Part shown: positions 1 through 10,600 of the stretch, one piece after another
Numbering within the stretch: position 1 is the first letter of the stretch
How the letters are laid out: every line of letters begins with the position of its first letter
NCBI GenBank assembly: GCA_000442125.1
Contig: KE546982.1
Coordinates: 344,608 to 408,607 of the forward strand
Source of the DNA: Opeltia flavorubescens
Lineage: Eukaryota; Ascomycota; Lecanoromycetes; Teloschistales; Teloschistaceae
Direction of reading: 5' to 3'
Length of the DNA stretch: 64,000 nt
The notes under the pieces: generated by a model
Told to the model about the DNA's origin: nothing
Database searches by the model: none
The model's input: only the letters and a program-made list of their open reading frames with translations
Position numbers and translations under genes: made by a program

Positions 1-1749
1 GCATGAATAGAGCGTCCTTGGCGGATGGCGATAATGTAGTGTGGATATGAGACTGTAGTAGGGCAGTGTATGATTCGGCTCTGGACAATGCGACGTCATA
101 CTCCCCGCGTAAATCGAGGGCCCGTGAGAGGGCTGAATGGTCCCTTTGACGGAGAAGGACAATTATCCGGCTATTGTGTGATTTGGCATCCGACAAGATC
201 TGCTTCGTCGTAAGAAGAGGCTGTAAGTGATACGAAGGCCGAGGACGGGGAGTGGATAAGAAGACAAAGACCGCTATGGAAACCAGAGCGATGATAATAA
301 GGCAAGTGTATGAACAGCAGCAATTACCGAAAGATGGCTGAGATTGGGGCGGCCTGGGCGGGTTGGAGCCTAGCTGCGGTTGTGGTCGGATGTGTTGTGG
401 CCGTGGCAGCTGGGAATCTGGTTGCGATCGCGGTCCGGAATCTGTCGGTGGTAGCATTCGGGAGTTCGTTGGCACTGGTATTGGGGGATTAGATGGCTCT
501 ACAAAGGAAGTGTTTGATGGCGATAGTCTTGCTAGTGCTGGTCCGAGATCTGGCCATAGGATGTCAGGGCTGGTCCGAGGTGAATTGACAGAGTCGTCAG
601 GGTTGGCAGTGTTCCTTGGCTGGACGGTTCTACTGCGATGTAGACTGGCGGAAGGCGGGGTTGGGAGATTCGCGGTTCCTCCTGGCTGGACATTTCTACC
701 GCCGTGTTGCGATCGATCTACCTTGAGACTGTCAGCTCTTCTGCCTGTTGATTGATGCGAAGGTTACCTCTGGTGGATAGCCATTGCGCATCCGGGGACA
801 TTGATGCTCATCATCGTCGGGCTGGCTCCAATCCATAGTCGGTGGTGGAAGAACCATCGTTCCAGGAGTCTGTGGTTCGAGAGCAGTGGGATGTTGCGTA
901 TTGTCAGATCAGCAAAGCCTGAGTATTCTACAAAAAGGTTGTCAGCAAAAGAAGCTGGGATCTGGGAAAGAGCTGAAAACTATGGATAGAGGATGATTTT
1001 CTTCTCTAACATGGAAGAGACAAAGACAGGACTGAGACGGCGGCTGCTTGCACATCTACCCGAGACATGCCACCGCCACACAGGTCCAGGCCCCGGAGAG
1101 CGGTGTCTCTTTGCAATACATGACGGGATACCCCTGGGTAGCATCTGCATCTAGTCATTTGGATGTTATGCGCTCACTGGCAAACAATATAGAACGTGAG
1201 GTGTCAAGTATGGTCGTGCTAAAAGTGCGCTTGGCTGCAGCCTAATTTTGGAGTGTCACGGGAAGGACAAAACCCAAGATATCCGATCAGTCAAAGGAAC
1301 CAACCGTTGAACCTCAATCATCGAGCAAACCAGTAGGGGCAGAGGCAGAGAAACAAACGGCTCCTTTCCCTAGCGTGCCACTGGCCGCCCTGACTAGCTG
1401 TCTTCAATCCCATGTCCTACAACATACCGGCTGCTCCTTTGATCGGGAGATACCAATGAACCAAGACCTTTTACTTACTCCAACCGGCCCGTTTGCTGTA
1501 TGTCGATAGCCGGGCGTGAGGGGGTCTCAATGTATCGACCATCTTGCCAAGTCTATAACCCGGCATCCTTGCGCTCATTGATTTCCCCCTATATCAAGGA
1601 TCCAATCACCGAATATCCTTATCTCGGCATAAGTACTCTGCAAACCGGCCAAACAAGTAAAGACTCTCATCGGCTTCCTGATCCATTTCAAAATCAACAG
1701 TCCACACTACCTTCCCTGCCTCACTCCGCCAATCCTCAATCTTGTCCAA
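1..1749. other. Left-edge region with no supported gene
   Basis: GC-balanced sequence with only short open frames that overlap one another in different registers. The longest, at 363-755, and a hydrophobic 60-residue frame at 310-492 have low-complexity Gly/Val/Leu composition and no recognisable motif. Around 610-700 there is an imperfect duplication (the phrase GGCTGGAC followed by TTCTAC occurs twice about 60 bp apart). I see no gene, RNA or transposon end that I can support. Confidence 0.5.
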
Positions 1750-2367
1750 ATGACGGCTATTCCGCAGATGTTACTCCAGAACGCAGCAGCCATTCAATAC
1801 GCTCTTCTAAACAGCGTGACATCTGTTCAGCGTACTCTCTTCCACAGTATTGTAGTCTTCCAGGCCAGACTTTTTCTTGCTATCGATCGAGCTTTCGGAG
1901 CTGGGGGCACCACCGCAGACGCAGTCTTGATGGTAATGGAAGGTTGGCGGTGGTACGCCTGGTTCGCTCTACGCAAAAACGTCCACGCTGTACAAGCGAA
2001 TTGGGAAGGAAACCTCGGGCACCTCCGCGCCATTCTCGACGAGAAAGTCCACTCGTTTGGCCTTTCGTTATATCGAGGATACATGGGGAAGGCATGCTAT
2101 GCACTCCATCGAGGCTATTTGGTTGTCCGGCAGAAGCACGCGATTTTGTTTCATTGTCTCCGGCTCCTGCAGACTGCCCTTGCCGCAATTTTCCAACTGG
2201 ACGAGGATGTGGCTTCTATCGTTGTCTGGATCGTTTACACCATTATCATGCTGGCGATCCTTCATTGTTTACGCCGCCTGGTCACAGGGATATACCATTT
2301 ATCGCGTACACTTGCTCGCGTTGTGTATCTGCCGATTAGGATCCTTCGCCTTTTCCTCCCCGCGTAG
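1750..2367 (+). CDS. Small putative membrane protein, 205 aa, unknown function
   Basis: Single-exon frame starting at a true ATG in a reasonable context (CCAAATGAC). I do not recognise the family. The first 150 residues look like amphipathic helices rich in Ala, Leu and Arg, with several Trp and Tyr. A hydrophobic stretch at residues 154-174 (SIVVWIVYTIIMLAILHC) is a likely transmembrane helix. It is followed by a basic helix (residues 175-200, many Arg) ending at LFLPA. No signal peptide is evident, so a tail-anchored or single-pass protein with a positive C-terminal segment is the simplest reading. It converges on the kinesin-like gene, whose stop is 560 bp away on the other strand. Two other frames are also open over part of this stretch, which lowers confidence that this frame is the coding one. 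What is seen: hydrophobicity and start. What is inferred: membrane location. Confidence 0.45.
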   Translation: MTAIPQMLLQNAAAIQYALLNSVTSVQRTLFHSIVVFQARLFLAIDRAFGAGGTTADAVLMVMEGWRWYAWFALRKNVHAVQANWEGNLGHLRAILDEKVHSFGLSLYRGYMGKACYALHRGYLVVRQKHAILFHCLRLLQTALAAIFQLDEDVASIVVWIVYTIIMLAILHCLRRLVTGIYHLSRTLARVVYLPIRILRLFLPA

Positions 2368-2929
2368 GGATGCTGACCGGCTGCTCCGGACTGTACTAGA
2401 TACTTGCCGTCTCTGACAGGTCATGCACTGGGGGCTTGGGAAGATTTGGCGGACCATGATCTGTGTTCTCAGGAGAGTGATTTGGAAGGTATACGTACAG
2501 GATCTTATGACATGGCTTTGCTGCAATGATGATATTTTTTTGAATGTGCAAGGCGACTGGTGCCTAGGTGACGATAGACTTGTGATTATCAACGAGAGAT
2601 TGTGTCCTCTTTTGCGCTAGATGTATTGAGAATATTGATTGTGTATTGCTAAATCAATGAACATGGTTATTGGTTGCTAGACTCTATAGAAATTTCGCGG
2701 AATTCAGTGACTGGATCCTACGGAGTTGCGAACATCAGTGACCGTGGGCGGTAATAGATGGATGTCCATTCACGTATACTTATGCACTGATATACTATCT
2801 AAACAGCCTCTTTCCTTGTCGAAGACCAGGTTCAACTATCCTTGGACATAGATTCAGAAAATTTGCTTCCACCTTCGGATCGTCGTCCTTTCGCAACTCC
2901 TTTCGCTTGGTAATCTGAACTATCGCTAT
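2368..2929. other. Convergent intergenic region
   Basis: About 560 bp between the stop of the 205-aa gene and the stop of the kinesin-like gene on the opposite strand. It would hold both 3' untranslated regions. A 65-codon frame at 2423-2620 has no recognisable feature. I see no RNA gene or repeat. Confidence 0.4.
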
Positions 2930-4690
2930 CTACATACGGTCCGATCCTTTCCCCTCGGGTGAAATTGCATTTCCCTTTGTCCTCGATCTTTGCCCGGCTT
3001 TGTACAATCGGGGCGAAGCGTTCTTTTTCGCCTGGGTGATGGAAGCCTCCCCTTGGCTCGCCGCGGCTGACCCGGCGGCATCCTTCTTCACTGCATTATT
3101 GGAGAGATTGACTTCCTGCGACGCGGCCGGCCCGGAGGCATCATTCTTCACTACAATGTCGGAAAGATCGACTTGCTGTGATCCAGAATCAGGGGAATCC
3201 TCCTCCTTCTCCTCAGGTAGACTGTCTGGATACTCTGACTCGGCGTGGTAAGACCGGGTAGGATCTCCCTTCGCGGAGAAGGCTTGTGATAGCTAACGCC
3301 GTGAGCAGACACAAAGGTAAGGAGTAATCAACTTACTCACATCTTTCACGTACTTGAGAGTCGTTAGCGTTGCGCCCTCATCCTTCACGAGTGGGCTTAG
3401 ATGGGCTAGGTATACCACTGCCGTCTCGGGAGCAAGGAAAGGTTTTAGAAGATTTAGAAGCTGCACCGTGTTACTGATAGTAGACCATTGAAAATCCAGT
3501 TACATTACTTTGTCATGCTTTGCTATCGTTTCTAGTTTCTTCTTCTTCGCTCGATTGACGAGAGCGCTTCGGAGATTCAATCGGCTACTGTTAATGAATT
3601 TGGTTTCTGGCTGTTGATCATTACTGCTCATATCTGGTGTCTCGCTCCCTGCTAGATCAATAAAACAGATTTCGTATTCGCTTTCTCGTGGATAATAAGG
3701 ACTATGAGAGCGAAATCGGAGCATGTAGATGAAATGTCCACGAGAGGAACTTGTGGGGTTTTCATGAGTCGGGCGGCTTGATCGAAGTGCCCACGCTTGC
3801 TGTAATAAGGCAACGGCGTGGCCTCGATCGTTGATAGGATGCTGGATCAGACGTTGAACCTTTGTTCCCTTATCGGCAAGATCTTTAGTACCATCGATAC
3901 TATGCTCTGCGATGCTGCAATGAACATCGGTCTTTGAGACTACCGAAAATCGATGAGAGCTAAGGGTATCGAAATGGGATTCAATGGCCGATTGGATGAT
4001 AGCGTGCGGACCTTGGAACATGGTATAGGATTTACCCGTATTGCTTTGTCCGTCCGCTATAATGCATATCTTTCGCGACGATTTTTGAGAGCTATCCATG
4101 AAGAGATGTTTCAAAACTTTGTTTAGCCGGGCATTACCATAACGTGTATTAAAACGAACATAATAGTTGACCGCAGTATTGATATCGTATCCGGATGCTT
4201 GACTGAGCCGAACATAAGGGGAAGGATACGTGAAGCATTTTAGTTTCAGCGACGTTGGCTCCAGTTCTTCAAGGGCCCTACCCCGAATTCGTACAACAAT
4301 GTAGGTATTTCCTTGAAACTGGGCGACGGATCTGTAGTTGATGTCAACCAGTTCATCTTCATCGAGTTCGAAGGGATCTACAAAAGGTGACGGCGTGCAT
4401 TGCTGTTCAGCACGTGATACTTCTACCTCATCACGGACAATATTCTCGGCAGAATCGTGAACTTCTTCCGGTAAGCCTGCATCTGGAGCGGCGTCCTTTA
4501 CATCTTCCCCAGACTCCGCACTGGCGCTTTGTTTGACCGTATACTCTGATTGGGAAGAGAGATTTGTTGCGTTGGTATCAACTGGTGTTGCGGTGCCGAC
4601 TTGAGATACAGCTACCGGAAGCCATCTCAGGCAATGCCAAGGGCTGAAGAGGAAACAGCAGTCGTAATGCTCGCTTATAGCTTGACGCAT
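2930..4690 (-). CDS. Divergent kinesin-like motor protein, about 554 aa, three exons
   Basis: Predicted exons on the minus strand are 4690-3509, 3460-3341 and 3292-2930, separated by two introns of exactly 48 nt (donors GTAATG and GTGAGT, acceptors GTGCAG and CGTTAG), all in phase 0. An acidic N-terminal region (about 1-125) precedes a motor-like domain. Its parts are an opening strand with RIRGRA (133-139), a P-loop GQSNTGKSYTM (214-224), a switch I-like NPTSSSRGH (311-319) and switch II DLAGSE (345-350). Exon 2 supplies the final strand and helix (LSPLVKDEGATLTTLKY), where kinesins normally have a SP..ET..TL signature. Switch I departs from the consensus NxxSSRSH: it has one extra residue and Gly in place of the second Ser, so ATPase and motility may be altered. 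No long coiled coil or cargo domain is visible. The 120-residue tail is Lys/Ala/Ser-rich with a doubled unit (S-Q-x-V-D/N-L-S). Kinesin superfamily membership is well supported; the subfamily is unknown. The ATG at 4690 was chosen because it is the first in frame. Confidence 0.75.
3293..3340 (-). other. Intron 2 of the kinesin-like gene (48 nt)
   Basis: Donor GTGAGT after the GAT codon, acceptor CGTTAG, phase 0. It joins the end of the motor to a Lys-rich tail frame that stays open to the stop at 2930. Confidence 0.6.
3461..3508 (-). other. Intron 1 of the kinesin-like gene (48 nt)
   Basis: Donor GTAATG follows codon Lys394 and acceptor GTGCAG precedes CTT-CTA. Reading through would stop within two codons. 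Splicing restores a frame whose product matches the expected end of a kinesin motor domain, which is strong internal support. Confidence 0.7.
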
Positions 4691-4852
4691 TGTCACTATC
4701 GGCTTATCGGTGACCGGCGCTTGGTGAAAGCTGCACGGGCTGGCGTTAGCCAGCTTTCTTTACTTGAATCAAAGAGCAGATTGAATGGAAGATTCTGCAG
4801 GGATGGACAATGATATCTATATAAGGAACAAAATTGGTTGCCATCTAAGTTA
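4691..4852 (-). promoter_or_regulatory. Probable promoter of the kinesin-like gene
   Basis: This 162-bp gap separates two minus-strand genes. It contains a TATA-like element (TTATATAGATA on the minus strand, near 4820) about 125 bp before the ATG, and an inverted repeat GCTGGC-GTTA-GCCAGC at 4739-4754. The gap is short, so the promoter may extend into the upstream gene. Functional roles are inferred. Confidence 0.3.
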
Positions 4853-5419
4853 TTATAACGAGACTAACCATTTAATACCGGAGCAGACAGGATATATAAA
4901 TCCTACAACGTAAACCCAAAGGATTTCTGTCCGTAGTAGCCAGTATTCCCAGTAGACTCGACTCTTGAATGATAAAAACTGCCTTAAGATGCATGCTCTG
5001 ATAAATTGGTCAATCACCACAAGTATGAGACACCAAGATAAAATGCTCATGATGACGAAAACCACGATCCGAAGCCCCAGTACCGCCCAAAGGGGCCATG
5101 CTTGCATATTCAGCAGTGTAGAAAGGGTACGCCGAAGCCATTTGGCCGACTGGATATAACCTTTCAGCAGTGACTTTGTGGAAAGGACTGGCCGCTGACT
5201 TACTTTACTTGTGGTTTGAGAACTCTCCATAAAGTCAGATTCTTTAAACTTCTGACCAAAGTCGTCAATAGCAAGTCGATCGTACGTAGCTATCCAAAAA
5301 ATTCTCCCGGGGGCGCAGATAGAAGGTACGGTCCAGGAGGAGTTGTGCAGGTATGGGGGAGAACCAACCAGTGGCAAAATGTTTGCTCCAAGCAAACAAA
5401 ATCCGAGAAGAAAGAACAT
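4853..5419 (-). CDS. Putative secreted or membrane protein, 188 aa, unknown function
   Basis: Single-exon frame. The first true ATG is at 5419, although the frame stays open a little further upstream. Residues 1-19 (MFFLLGFCLLGANILPLVG) look like a signal peptide or signal anchor. A short Cys- and Pro-containing ectodomain follows (CAPGRIFW at 35-42), then a polar stretch rich in Ser, Thr and Lys (55-100). Two hydrophobic segments come next, at about 108-136 (VVFVIMSILSWCLILVV) and 162-182 (ILWVYVVGFIYPVC). Basic residues lie between the two segments. I do not recognise the family. It lies 162 bp upstream of the kinesin-like gene on the same strand, and the two may be co-expressed. Like the 205-aa protein on the other side of the kinesin gene, it combines a late transmembrane helix with a basic amphipathic segment, but no clear sequence identity links the two. 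Confidence 0.5.
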   Translation of the reverse strand: MFFLLGFCLLGANILPLVGSPPYLHNSSWTVPSICAPGRIFWIATYDRLAIDDFGQKFKESDFMESSQTTSKVSQRPVLSTKSLLKGYIQSAKWLRRTLSTLLNMQAWPLWAVLGLRIVVFVIMSILSWCLILVVIDQFIRACILRQFLSFKSRVYWEYWLLRTEILWVYVVGFIYPVCSGIKWLVSL

Positions 5420-6027
5420 TCGAAACACCGACACCAATACCACGCCACAAAGATTCAAACACTGTTAGCCAACACAAACACGGTGATTCCACCAGTCCAT
5501 AAGCCAGAACAAGCCACTGTTGCACCCTGGACCTAAACTGTCTTTGGGATATGTCTCACCGACACGTTCGAGCGCGGCTCTTCCTTTGTCCACTATCAAC
5601 GAGAGACTCCTGACAGCCAGAACAGAGGGTGAGACCCTGATCAGTCCCGTGTTTCGTCCCTTTCACAGCGAATATATCTCCGTCTCATACCGCGTGTGTT
5701 GACCTACCGTTTCTCCGCAACGTCTAGCAGGACCAGCGAAACATCAGTGTTCCATGCACACTCCCAGGAGACGGTAATGATACCAGTGAACCCTCGTAGG
5801 TACCAAGCGTGGTGCCCAAACTTGACCCTCAGTCTTCATTGTTTCACGCCACAAGACCAATCTGCCCAAGCACTATGGACATAATAGCGACGCAGCTCCT
5901 GGTCCCAGTTGTGCAAGCCAATCTCACTCTCTACTGCCTTCCAAGTCGTCCATCGTCACTGCGGATCACCATTACCCACCGCACAGCTTACTTGAACGAT
6001 TCCCGTACACCCAACCGGCCGAGCGAT
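5420..6027. promoter_or_regulatory. Divergent intergenic/promoter region
   Basis: About 600 bp between two divergently transcribed genes (188-aa gene on minus, unknown nuclear protein gene on plus). It is rich in pyrimidine tracts and short CCA/CAC phrases. A hydrophobic minus-strand frame (5525-5265) overlaps the start of the 188-aa gene but lacks an ATG. No distinct regulatory site is identifiable. Confidence 0.35.
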
Positions 6028-7175
6028 ATGGATCTCCACGAGAGCCACACGAAGCTAGCCGCGTTCTTAGGAGATCGAGCGGTGAGTCTCCTCGTCCACG
6101 TCTGAAGACGCCACAAGCTAACGATACTATACCCTGGCAGTGTATCGATGCCCTTCTTACCACCTCCTTCAATCCCTTAAGCCCGTCACAGACCGACACC
6201 TTATCCAAGCTTGTCCAGCATCTTGAGAGCCTCTTCGAATCAGATCACGAGGACGGTACGGAGGATGAGAGCCCCGTGCAGCCTAAGAGCCGGAAACGGC
6301 GCAACAGCGGTTCTAGCAGCAAGGATGCGCCGGAAAAGAAGAAGTCGGCCGTAAAGGCTCACCCCTTTGCCCGCTTCATACGACTCAAGAGCGTGATGAT
6401 GGCGCCGGGGATCCTACGACACCTGGAGATGCATCGGTTCAGACCGGAGCCCTTTCTCCACGATGATAGGTTATTGAGACATCGACGGCTGGACTTCTCG
6501 AGCGATCAAAACCGCAGCGAAGCCTTCTGGGCCACGTATCGCTGGGCCACCGCCCTTATCAAGCGGCGAGCTGAAGACCATCTCCGTTGGTGTTTCACCA
6601 TGATATTGTACTACGACTTGACCCAGATTATCCGACCCCGATCATCCGGCAAGGTAGGACCTCTGATGCTGGCGCAGATGGAGGAATACCTGGGCCCTAT
6701 GCAGGAGCAAGTTGGGATTCCGACGACCACGATCCTCAAGCGTGTGAACCAATGGGCTCGGTATGGAAAAAAGCTGTGTCTTCTATGCGCCGAGTTTGGA
6801 CCCGGCTGTCTCTTCTATCTTGCCGACAATACTCTCTTTTCGGAAGACTTGTGGGGAATTATCCCGTGTGACTGCTTGGGATCGAATGCTGACCTTGATG
6901 GTAGCCTCGAACACCGTTTCCGCACCTCGGGCCCCTACCGGAACGACGCATTCGACCATCTTCATCACCTAGGACTGAAGGAAAAGGCAGATAACTCCGG
7001 CGCCAATGACCTTGGTCGCAACATCCGCCACTATCTTATTAATCCCTTTCAGAGCGGGGAAGCGATGGGCAATGATGATTTACGGATTGACCGACGACAC
7101 GTTCACGAGCCACGTCACGGTGATGAGGATGATCATCCCCAGGACGAGACTGACCCGGTAGATATGGTTGGATGA
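6028..7175 (+). CDS. Unknown, probably nuclear protein, about 362 aa, two exons
   Basis: Exon 1 is 6028-6081 (18 codons from ATG) and exon 2 is 6141-7175, joined in phase 0 across a 59-nt intron with donor GTGAGT, a good branch site GCTAAC and acceptor GGCAG. I do not recognise the family. The N-terminal part is acidic and helical (around KLVQHLESLFESDHEDG). A basic bipartite-type nuclear localisation signal follows (KSRKRRN and PEKKKSAVK), then a globular region of about 220 residues with many Trp, Arg, Leu and a Cys-containing LCLLCAEFGPGC. The last 40 residues are rich in Asp, His and Arg. The 3' end is uncertain: another frame at about 7172-7276 encodes a basic helical stretch (around ESRRVIRKVKLEL) that could be a spliced C-terminal exon. 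The gene ends about 500 bp before the RIP-degraded block yet looks intact. Confidence 0.6.
6082..6140 (+). other. Intron of the unknown nuclear protein gene (59 nt)
   Basis: GTGAGT donor, GCTAAC branch-like site about 26 nt before the acceptor, CCTGGCAG acceptor. Reading through the donor meets a stop, while splicing keeps a single long frame. Confidence 0.7.
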
Positions 7176-7690
7176 GGAGAGCGACGAATCGGACGGAGGC
7201 CATGCGCGAGTCACGACGTGTCATTCGTAAGGTCAAATTGGAATTAGGGGCGTTCAAGAATTCACGCGAAGTGAAAGATTGAATGTAAGTTAGGAAGGTA
7301 AGAGCAAGTTTAGATCGAAAAGGTTCCTAAACGAGTAGAGTAATATTATTTCGATCTCTATATTGATTTATACATAAGGGGGCATCAAATCGATCTCGGT
7401 TTCGCGGAGTTTGTTGTTATCCATGCGTCGTTCCAGTCTTCCTGCCCACCCTATCTCGTTGCACCTAACACGGACCTCGTCGATCTCCCAAGTATATTAC
7501 CGCTCTATAATCGCGGAATATACACAGGTAATCGATTACTGAATCAGGTGTATTATAGTGAAGTCTGGGGAAAGGATACAGATAACAGCGGCCTTGGATC
7601 ATAGAGCCGCTATCCCATCCCTGGTCATGGCATTAAAAAGCTTGGCGCTCTATTCTACCACCCCTCTATAGCGCGTCGCGATTTAGATAG
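7176..7690. other. Transition zone into the AT-rich block
   Basis: Base composition slides from balanced to AT-rich over about 500 bp. Up to about 7,680 the sequence still has ordinary CA and TG dinucleotides. After that they almost vanish. No gene is seen apart from the possible C-terminal exon mentioned for the preceding gene. Confidence 0.5.
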
Positions 7691-10600
7691 CAAAAATATT
7701 CTCTAAACGCTTTTACACTACTATTACTACTGTATATATTTATTTGTAATACCTAAATATATTAGTAATAATATTAATTATATTTCTATCGAGAAACCTA
7801 TTAAAAAATCTAAAAAGCTTCCGCCGGCGCTATAAAGGTTGTTTATATATAAATCTATACGAATTTATAATATATTTATATATAGTAAAAACCTTTTATT
7901 AATATATATTAATAAAAATAATCTATATAAAATTTTTACGCTTTTTTTTATTAATAAAATTCTATTTATACTAGTAAATAATACTGAATTTTATATAAAA
8001 AATAATCTAGATTTTTTAATAATATACGGTCGTTTATAAAAATCTATTATTTTTTCCGAATTATAAATTTATATCGCTATTTATATTTATATAAATTTAT
8101 ATAATAAAATTATATTTAAAAATTTCTAAAATATAAATAAAAAAAAAAATTTTTATATATAGCTATAATAAATTATATAAATAAAACGCGCTAGTAATAA
8201 ATTAGTCGCTATTTTTATATATTTTTTTTATTTATTTATAATATAAAAAAAGTTCTATTAAATAAATTTCTAATTATTAAATAATAAACTTTAAATTTTA
8301 TTTAAAAAATACCAGCGAAGAAATATTTATTTAATTATTAATAAAATTATTTAATAGTTTATAAATCGAATAAAAAAAAATATTTCTAATAAATTTTAAC
8401 CGAAAGGTTTTAAAATATAAAAACTAATAAATAAAAAGTATATACTAGATTAACTTTATTATATAAAAAATAATAACGCAAATAATAATTTTTTTAATCT
8501 AGATTAATTTTAGATTAATAATAAATAAATAGAATTTTTTAAAATTTAAACGGTTATTTTAAATTTAATTAGCTAGAAGAATATAAATAAAAAAAATATA
8601 TATATTATTTAACTAGATAATTTTTTTATATCGGTCCACCTATTTATTATACAAAAAAAATTTTTTAAATATTATCGATATAATATATATTTAAAAAACT
8701 ATTTGAAAAAAAATAAAAAAATAAATTAGTATTAAATTTTAATACGTATATAAAAAATCTAATAAAAATTTTTATTATTTATTAACGAAATTGAAATTTA
8801 AATATAATATATAATTAAAATAAAATAAATTATATAATTTATTTTTAAAAAATAAAAAAGTATTTAAATTTATATAAAGAATTAAAAATACTATATTAAT
8901 TATAACTATTATATATTTTAATATAAAAAAGATAAATTATTTTCGATATTATCTAGCTATAATAGCTAGAAATACGTGTATATCTAAAAGAATATTCGGA
9001 AAAAATATAATTAAATTATTTACTATTCTTTAATTTATTAATTTTTATATTTATTTTATAAACGGTATAAATATTATAAACTAAATATATTTTTATTATT
9101 TTATTTAATAAATTTATATAAATAATTAAAAATTACTCTAGTATTTTTTATTAAATATCGCTATTATTAATATTTATAAAATTATTTATTATTCGCTAAA
9201 ACGCTTTTATAATAAACTATAGAATTATTATATATATAAAAACTTTAGAAAAAGTTTCGCTAGAAGTTTATTCGCTAATTTAATATATTTAAACTAGAAA
9301 AAATCGTTTATATATAAATTAAAGCAATATATAAAACAATAAACTTATATTTTAAATTTTAACTAGCTAGTATATATAATAAAAAATAGATACTATATAG
9401 TTTATTAATTTCAATACTAAAAAATTAAAAAACGGTAGATATAAAAAATATTAGCGGATATTTTAACTAATTTATTATTATTTAGCGGAAAAAAACGCTA
9501 GTAAACCTCTTATAATTTATTTAAATATATATTATATAATATAAATCTATATAATAATCTAATCTTTTAAAATAAATATTTAAATATATATAAATAGCTT
9601 TATTACTATTGAATTTGGATATATTAATAAAAAAATATTATAATAATATATAAAAAACGCCAAACTTTTTAATATTATATTTAACTAGAAATAAACTAGT
9701 AAAAACTTCGAAAAAATAGTAATATTATTAAATATTTATTCGAAATTTATATTATTTATTTAATTCGCTATTTTAATAAAATAAATTTATAATATAGCGA
9801 AAAAAATCAAAAAATATTTTAAAATAAACTGCTAAAAGTTAAAATTATAAAAAAAAATATAATTTATTAAAATTTTGATTTTTTTACTATTTTATAATTT
9901 AATATTAATATTTATTTTTTATTATTATATTATTATTAAAATTAATTATTTAAAATATTTATATTTATTATTTAATAAAAAAATTTTTTATTAAATAAAA
10001 AAACTCAAAAAATATAAATAATACTAGAATTTTTAAAAGAAATATAATAAAAAAATAAAAAATAATATTTAAATTGAAAATTTTTAATTTAAATATAAAA
10101 TAATATTTTTTATTAAAATTATTAAAGTAAAAAATAGTAATTTTAAAAATTTTAATAATATAAAAAAAAATAATTTTAAATTTTTAATATAATTATATAT
10201 AATTAAAAAATAAAAAATAATTATAATTTTTTAAAATAATATAAAAAATTAAAATTATTATTATAATATTTTCTATTATTATTAAATTAATAATATAATT
10301 AAAATTCTTTATTATATTATAAATATATTATATACTAAAAAAAAATTATATTTATTAATTAATAATTATTATAAATTATATTAATCGATTTAAATTCAAA
10401 AAAAATAGATATTATTAAAAAAAAAAAATTAAAAAATTTATATATTATTAATAAAAAAAAACTATTAATTTAAATAAATTTATTAGATAAAATTTAATAT
10501 TTTTTTATTTTAAATTATAAATTTATAATTATATTTTTTACTATAGAATTATATTTCTATAAATTTTAATTAAATAAATATTTTAATTTTTTAAAATTTA

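Noticed and set aside
310-755. Overlapping hydrophobic and Gly-rich frames near the left edge
   Set aside because: Two registers are open at once, both low in complexity. No motif, splice logic or neighbour supports either.
7839-8039. 66-codon open frame rich in Ile, Asn, Lys, Tyr and Phe
   Set aside because: Open only because the region is almost pure A and T with few stop-forming combinations in one frame. The composition mirrors the DNA, and nothing suggests a gene.
9000-9560. Possible copia-type RNase H end
   Set aside because: A few words were suggestive, but RIP has removed too much signal for a family call. I left it as unresolved fossil material.
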